From the NCBI GenBank assembly GCA_036897485.1, contig JAYMTF010000983.1, positions 1 to 27,540 on the forward strand: a stretch of 27,540 bases of DNA, read 5' to 3'. The notes under the pieces are model-generated. The model made no database searches. It saw only the letters and a list, made by a program, of their open reading frames with translations, and was not told the origin of the DNA. This DNA is from Pelargonium nanum (taxonomy: Eukaryota; Streptophyta; Magnoliopsida; Geraniales; Geraniaceae). How positions within the stretch are numbered: position 1 is the first letter of the stretch; each line of letters starts with the position of its first letter. Below are positions 21,680 to 27,540 of the stretch, piece after piece. The translations under genes and the position numbers were made by a program.

Positions 21680-21957
21680 CTTGTGGAAACTAAATGTGAA
21701 AATCTCCTTGTAACGGTATAACATTTCTTGTGGAAATTAAGTATGGAGAAGATGTGTGCAGCTCTCATTGTGAAATTGTACATTCTCTTGTGGTGACTAA
21801 ATTTAAAAGAGAGGTATGTAGCTCTACTTAGTAACTTATATCTCCTCTTGTAGAAACTAAATATGAAGAAGATATGTGCATATTTTTTTTGCAACAAATT
21901 AGCTTCTCTTGTGAATACTAAGTATGAAGTAGATGTCTGCGGTCCTTTGTAGCCATG
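21680..21957. repeat. Tandem array 2: five copies of a ~60-bp unit
   Basis: Units start at 21680, 21727, 21787, 21847 and 21908, each opening CTTGTGGAAACTAAATATG or similar, with GAAGATGTGTGCAG in the middle. Lengths are 47, 60, 60 and 61 bp, and the last copy is partial. It lies 8 bp from array 1 but has an unrelated unit. Confidence 0.85.
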
Positions 21958-22085
21958 ATGCATTTGGTTGACTTGGGGGCTCCTCTCAGTGGCCTAATAT
22001 CACATGAATAAAGGGTGTGTTGGAGTAAAGTGATTCGGTTAGAGTTTGTGTAAAAACGTGGAGAGGAAATGAAGATATAGATCCA

Positions 22086-22445
22086 ATGTTGCAACATCGC
22101 TTCCAGAGACCCCACATGATAGACTGAGTAGGATGAGCGTGTTTAGGTTGAAACTTGTCAAGATCAAGCTGAGATGACACGATGCCGCGACATGATAGGT
22201 TGAACGAGTTAACCAATTAAGCTTGGGCCGAACATAACAAGTTCAAGATGGAAGGGCATAATGATGTGACATTGCTTATAAGGGCATAACATGCATGATA
22301 AGATGAACAGGTTGAGCATTGGATAAACTCAGCTAGGTCGGGTTGGAAGAGTTTGATGTCGTGACATTGCTTAATGCCGCTTATAATAAGTAGAGCAGGT
22401 TGAGTGAACTTGGGATGAACTTGGTGAGCTCAGACTAAAAGGTAT
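22086..22445. repeat. Tandem array 3: about four degenerate copies of an 80-95 bp unit
   Basis: Units start near 22086, 22181, 22261 and 22355. Each begins with a form of GATGTCGTGACATTGCTT and then has GATAAG or GATAGG with GTTGAGC. Divergence and deletions are larger than in the two arrays before it. Confidence 0.6.
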
Positions 22446-23573
22446 AATGAGTCTTGATATTTCTTCTCCGTCGACAAAAATAAAGTCTAGCTAAAGCACT
22501 GTCGGCTGCCACACCGAGCTCACTCGGCATCTCAACGTTTCATCAACAAGCATGGCTCCACCTCCATGCTCAAAATCATCTTCTTAATTCTCCTTTCAAA
22601 TTCAAGTCAAGTCTATATTAGTTTGTTGGTTCACTTCCAGTTTGCAGCTCTCCCAACCGTTCGGCGATTTTACAACATCATTTGCACCAACCTCACTTGT
22701 CTCCATATAATATGGCAACAAGCAAATGGCGGTGAGACCTACGTTGGTGAATCCAGCGACCAAATCAACCCAGGGATGTCAAAGGATGGCGACTCCTCGA
22801 TCTCTGCGGAGCCTACATTTGCTGTTGTTCACGCGTGCATGCAGTTCACCAATTTTTCACATCAGGCCACCCATTCAGTTGTTGACATGTCCTCTCCCCA
22901 AGGCAACATCTTACAATCCCCAATCCCACTTTTCATAAATCCTCAATTTTGGTCTTTTTTTATGTCATTTTAACTTTGTAACTTTTCATTTTTCATTGAA
23001 GCGATTTATTGTTCGTTCTTTGTACTTTGTTTTTTCTTTAAAATTATTTAATAAAGTACGCTTGCCCCGGAATGATCGAACTCACTTCATAACTAATGTA
23101 AATGATTTTATTGACATTTGTTTTACATTCTCGGTGGGATGAGTCTCGGCTTTAGACCATTTAAACTAATAATTAACAAGAGTAGAGAAAATGTTGGTTA
23201 CAGTTATATTTGGTGATTCAAACTCAATTACAAATTACTTTGGATGTACGAAACGTGCTATGTAAGTGTAAAACAAAATTATGTGAGCTTAGATTTGAAT
23301 ATCCTGGTTAGACAACACCATAATTAATATTGTTCGATATGAAATGTCTTCATCATATAATTTACTATTCAATAAGAAAAAACCAATCCCATTTTTCACG
23401 TATATATTCGATTGGACTAAATCTTAAAACAAAACTTACATTTATTGTAAGTGTTGGAAATATGAATGTTGTTTTAATGGTCTTAATTAAATTAATTTCA
23501 TCGTAATGTTTTTGTTATCACCAAAACATGAAACGCTTTATTTGCTGACCCAATAACAAAAGAGAAATCAAGA
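22446..23573. other. Intergenic DNA, one unrecognised open frame
   Basis: A 135-codon ATG-initiated open frame at 22566-22973 (plus) has a hydrophobic start and a polar later half, but I recognise no domain and see no splice or promoter context that makes it a gene. Base composition rises in G+C across 22640-22860. It could be part of an unclassified retroelement that also carries the tandem arrays. Confidence 0.35.
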
Positions 23574-24299
23574 GGGTGTTTGTCAATAAGTTGGTCAAAC
23601 AGGCTTATGAGCACTAAAACAGCTCTTTTTTTCGAGTTATCTGTTTGGTAAATTTAAAAGTGTTTATAAACTCGTGCTTATGAGCCATAAAAAATAAGCG
23701 GGGTACCCAGCTTCCCATTTTCCAGCTTATAAGCACCCAAAAAAAGAGTCAGTTTGACCATTAAAAAGTCATTTATGCCCTTATAGTTTTATGTGATAAA
23801 AATAAATAAAAAATCATAATTTTGTTATTTGACATACGATTTGTGTGATTTTCATGTCAATTTCGTAAAAAAAAATCATTAAAAATATGATTGTGTCTTA
23901 ATTTTTTTTAAAATATTAATTATTTATACACAAAATTCGAGATTTTTAATTACGCATTCATTATAAAAGTACAAAAAAAAGTAGAAAAATATGAAAAAAA
24001 AATCATAACTTTATATTTTGATTTTCAATTTTGATCATTTTTTAAAAATGTTCCCATGAGTTTGTCACAAACAACGTGATTATTTAAATAAAAGATTCAC
24101 CTAAAAATATTATTAATGTGTTTTATAGTCGATTTGACATTATAAACTGCTTATCAACACTTTTTACCAAACAATTCAAGTGCTTATCAGCACTTTCTTA
24201 CCAAACAGGTAACACTTTATTGTTTAAAAAAACCGGAGCACATTAATGCATATAAGCTCTACCTGCTTATTAGCTATTTTTGAGAAGCTAATCCAAACA
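23574..24299. mobile_element. MITE-like non-autonomous DNA transposon
   Basis: The AT-rich block opens GGGTGTTTGTC and closes AATCCAAACATA. Sub-terminal sequences match in inverted orientation: GTTATCTGTTTGGTAAA followed by AAAGTGTTTATAA near 23636-23668, against GTTACCTGTTTGGTAAG and AAAGTGCTGATAA on the other strand near 24184-24213. Repeated GCTTATMAGCAC words and CAAACA ends are typical of plant hAT-like MITEs. No coding capacity and no clear target-site duplication were found, so the exact ends are uncertain. Confidence 0.5.
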
Positions 24300-25798
24300 T
24301 AATATTAATATTTAAAATATCACTAACAATCAAATTGATGTATGAAGCTTATTTCTCATTAGAACTTTGTTGATGTGTTCTCTGTTGCCATCCCTTTTCT
24401 CATTATTTTCATTTCTTTCACTCAACTTGTACAGCTTTTTGTAATCTGCCTTGACTCCTATCCTCCTCGTAAACTTAGCTTTGGCTTCATATATATATAT
24501 ATATACCTTTACATAATTTACGTAATAGAAGTGATAAGCATAGAAGTTTTTTTTTATCTAGAAAAGGAGTTGAGAAAAGAGAAGAGGGTGGTCCTGGTCC
24601 ATTAAAAATGATGCATGATTTTACCTTTGGAGAGTCTTCAATGTCTGTACATGTGCATTACACTTATATGGCATCTATTTTATTCGGCACACCATCTTGT
24701 TTTATATGTCCAAATTCAATAACAAAGTCCGTTGCTATGTTTTTCATATGAATAAATAAATAAATATTGAAAGTATGAGTGTGAGATGTCTTGCAAAAAG
24801 AAGAATGGTCATGTTTGATAGAGACACACAATTGGTAACAAACAGTGTACAAAATATTAACTAGTATTTTATATGCGGCCTAACAAAGATACATGAAACT
24901 CTATATATAGAATCTATAAGGCTACAGCTAGAAGAACGTGACAAGTGAAGACAAATTAATTGTGATTAGCATCATAATTGATATTTTGATCTTATAAAGG
25001 TGATGGTATCAAGCTTGTCTTTATATAATTTGTCTCTGTATTTAATTATCATAAGAATAGAATAATAGATAGATTCCTGTACAAAGTGAAACAATTTAGT
25101 TGGAATATTTAGGGTTTTGCACAGTGCCACAGCTTAGCTGTATATGATAATATTTAAATTCACCTCCTATGGGTATGGCTATGGTCCCTCTTTGTTTACC
25201 ACACAAACATATATGTTAGCGTTTCCCCAAAAAGAAGGTTTTGTTGCAGCGTTTTTGTATTTTTATAGTTTTGGTGCTTTTTAGGCATGAATGGTTCTTG
25301 GACTCTTGTGATCCAATAGTTTATATTTACTTCATTTTGGGGTTGCAGTTGCAGCTAGACGGCTCTTCTCTTTATGCCATGGCCGGACAAGCTAGTGCTA
25401 ATTCTCTGTGCCTCACTTGAAGCTCATTTTAAGCTTTTTCCGATTCCCTGGGGAGGGACAAAGTATCTCCAATGGCATGAGATGCCATTAAGTCACTTTT
25501 CGAAATGCACACTTTTTGAATTACAGAGCTTGGTGCTGTGCATGACCGGCCATTTGTTATCGGATGAACTTCAAGTTTGGTTTGGGAAGTCCAAAACCTT
25601 AAAAGTAGTAATATATAGGATAAGCTTTAATATTTCCCATGAGATATAATAATCTCATCATGCAATATAACTCAATATGATGATCATATACAAATAACAA
25701 GTTGACTTTCGAGAATCATAGCTTTGTGTTGTTATGATAGCAGATAGCTCAACATGCAGCATGGTTACATATATTTTGCTCTATATTGCACAGACAAG
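24300..25798. other. Intergenic DNA, no gene seen
   Basis: An AT microsatellite lies at 24489-24505. A perfect 8-bp stem with a 3-base loop (AATGGCAT-GAG-ATGCCATT) lies at about 25472-25490. The open frame at 25374-25649 has no family resemblance. Nothing supports a gene. Confidence 0.45.
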
Positions 25799-26129
25799 GG
25801 TTCGAGATACTGGACACGGCATATATTTTTTACAAAATTATGAACACGATACGTTAAGAATAAGTTCAATAATAATAGATAGTAATTTATATTTTTAATA
25901 TATATTAGTGCATGGAAGTTATAGTTATATTCAACGAATGCATTTCAGAGTATTGAACATGTTTGATCAATTTATTTGGGATGCGTAAGGTGTCAGACAC
26001 ATGTCCGCTTAAAAACATTATTAAAAACTAGAAAACACGTAAAATCAAGTGTCTGACACGTATCTGAAGAGTATTCAAGTGTCAAATACGCATCAGACAC
26101 AATCACAATGAGAAGACCGTGCTTCATAT
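25799..26129. repeat. Dispersed GTGTC-rich repeat, copy 2
   Basis: This contains GTGTCAGACACATGTCC, GTGTCTGACACGTATCTG and GCATCAGACAC, with ends GTTCGAGATACTGGACACGG and CCGTGCTTCATA. Ends and internal words match the copy in HIR intron 4 (1323-1505) in reverse orientation, but this copy is longer (about 330 against 185 bp). Such GTGTC/GACAC-rich repeats are common in plant genomes; I cannot assign a class. Confidence 0.5.
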
Positions 26130-27484
26130 ATAGATATTTTGCATGGAATGACTAGTTCATTAGTGCAACATATCTAATCTCTTGCAATAATGGTTTCTAA
26201 ATTTTAATTTGTTACTTGAAGTTGAAGCTTGTTCTAATGTGTGGAGACTTTTGTAGTGCTACGGGGTCAGCATCAAATCCAGACCATCTAATCTTCAATG
26301 GAAAAAGAAGTCCTACAAGTATAAGCATATATGCTCTGGGTAGCAAAGTAGCAAACCATTAAGTGAACCCTACCAAAGAAGAAAAAGAAGTTACTAAGTA
26401 GCGGTGCATAAAGTTGCAGATAATGCTCAAATGTAAAGAGCTCAGTCATGTCTACTGGGAAACATGAATAATTGGTTTCCATGAAAACTCATTTATTTAC
26501 TTGTCTCATATTTATCATGGTAAATAGGTTATATATGGTGGATCATTTTACGTATATATGTAATGAAATGGGCATAGTTGTTGAATAAAAAAGTTGCAGC
26601 AAATGATTCGGGCAGCTTTAAAGGGTTGTACCTAGTGCACATATACCTTTTGAGACTCCTTTAACACACCATGTGAGTGCCTTTCTGCATTTTTTTTATT
26701 TTTATTTTTGTTGATGTACCTTACCTTAGTTGGAATAACAAAAAGTAAGGAATAATGAAATCCACTCCCCACCTATGTCCATACTTGGGTTCTCAAAATT
26801 AAGGGAAGGGATTAGAGCTTAATTACCATTATTATTATTTTGATACAGAAAGGTGCCGAAATCTTATCTTGCAACGGCGTAAGGAACCTATACAAGTTGA
26901 AGTTTCAAAGCTTGGTGTGTATGAAACTAGGAAACCAGATTTATCTTTGCATAACAATTGAGAACATGCATGGTGGTTGCAGCTTCATGTCACTTGGGAA
27001 GCAAAATATTATCATGAGTGACCCTGAAACACCATTTTTTGAATCATCATCATGATGCTCTAATCAATAGCTAAATCAGCTATTAATTATATATGCACCT
27101 AAAAGAACAGACTCTTTTAAATCAGTATCTAATTGCAAAGCATCTTGCTTTTTTTCTTTGGCCCTTTTAGTTATAGATTATGGTGGCCTACCAAACCAGT
27201 GAGTGAGTGAGTGACATACAGAAAAGAAAAGAGGAGTGGAAAGAGGTTCTTTATGAATGTGATGATAATTAACTACAAAACAGTAGGTTTAGGATAGCAG
27301 AGATATGTAACTATCTAGCGGGGTACAGTACAGTAAAAGGATTATGAAAATTTGGATATATATTTTTGGTTTCATAGAGTAAATCAAATCCTTAACGCCT
27401 AAGAAATAAGTTTGCCTGTCTGTTATCTAATTTGTGCACAGCCAAAATGCATGCACCTAAAAACAGTTCAAATAAATTTAAAAA
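26130..27484. other. Intergenic DNA before the tRNA gene
   Basis: No gene is supported. The open frame at 26840-27055 (plus) has mixed composition and no recognisable domain; a short exon or non-coding transcript cannot be excluded. Confidence 0.4.
27480..27484 (-). terminator. Pol III T5 terminator of tRNA-Glu
   Basis: Five A residues on the plus strand, TTTTT on the minus strand, lie 4 nt past the tRNA 3' end, where a Pol III terminator is expected. Confidence 0.75.
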
Positions 27485-27488
27485 CTTA

Positions 27489-27540
27489 TTCCGTTGCCGG
27501 GACTTGAACCCGGGTCTCTCGGGTGAGAGCCGAGTATCCT
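27489..27540 (-). tRNA. tRNA-Glu (anticodon CTC), 5' end cut by the window edge
   Basis: Read on the minus strand, the sequence enters in the D-arm region (AGGATA), then shows the anticodon stem CTCGG/CCGAG around the loop CTCTCAC with anticodon CTC. The T arm follows, with stem CCGGG/CCCGG around TTCAAGT, then the 3' acceptor strand CAACGGA and discriminator A at 27489. The expected 5' acceptor strand TCCGTTG and first part of the D arm lie beyond 27540. The internal B box (GGTTCAAGTCC) is intact, and a T5 terminator follows. No intron is seen in the visible part. Confidence 0.93.

Noticed and set aside
21502..21963. 153-codon open frame on the minus strand
   Set aside because: It runs exactly across two tandem-repeat arrays; the repeated peptide pattern follows the DNA repeats and matches no protein family.
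22566..22973. 135-codon open frame with a hydrophobic start
   Set aside because: No recognisable domain, no flanking splice or promoter evidence, and it neighbours repeat-rich DNA. Kept only as a note in the intergenic entry.
25436..25462. TTTTTCCGATTCCCTGGGGAGG resembles miR2118/miR482
   Set aside because: The central and 3' parts do not match the miRNA, and no pairing arm was found within 200 bp.

Overview
This window is nuclear DNA from a flowering plant, probably a core eudicot. It is AT-rich. Its genes have short coding exons joined by GT-AG introns with U-rich intron sequence, and the proteins are plant-specific families (HIR/SPFH, DUF1442, plant CCCH zinc finger, LRR receptor-like kinase). 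I cannot name the species from the sequence alone. The spaces between genes hold decayed retrotransposon pieces, non-autonomous repeats and tandem repeats.

Layout from left to right. (1) 426-4081, minus: a complete five-exon hypersensitive-induced reaction (HIR) protein gene, 291 aa, closest in my memory to Arabidopsis At5g51570. (2) 4082-8570: about 4.5 kb of intergenic DNA with a decayed RNase H fragment of LINE type. (3) 8702-9482, plus: a complete two-exon DUF1442 gene, 220 aa, with a TATA box and a CCAAA-repeat leader; two related DNA segments flank it. (4) 10562-13874, minus: a complete three-exon gene for a three-finger CCCH protein, 748 aa, resembling Arabidopsis C3H17. A 43-bp tandem duplication spans its stop codon, and Site II promoter elements lie upstream. 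(5) 14480-15300: a decayed Ty1/copia remnant. (6) 16769-19692, minus: a complete four-exon LRR receptor-like kinase, 673 aa, At5g51560-like, whose kinase domain lacks several catalytic residues. (7) 19693-27488: nearly 8 kb without a recognised gene. It holds three adjacent tandem-repeat arrays (21531-22445), a MITE-like element (23574-24299) and a dispersed repeat related to one in HIR intron 4. (8) 27489-27540, minus: the 3' two thirds of a tRNA-Glu(CUC) gene, cut by the window edge.

There is no operon-like organisation; each gene has its own promoter. The most suggestive link is that a membrane-raft HIR scaffold protein and a predicted pseudokinase receptor lie on the same strand in the same neighbourhood. 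From memory, the same two families are immediate neighbours in Arabidopsis (At5g51560/At5g51570). I found no wholly novel system. The best second-look items are the pseudokinase with its extra active-site losses, the stop-codon duplication, the stacked tandem arrays and the HIR/RLK pairing.
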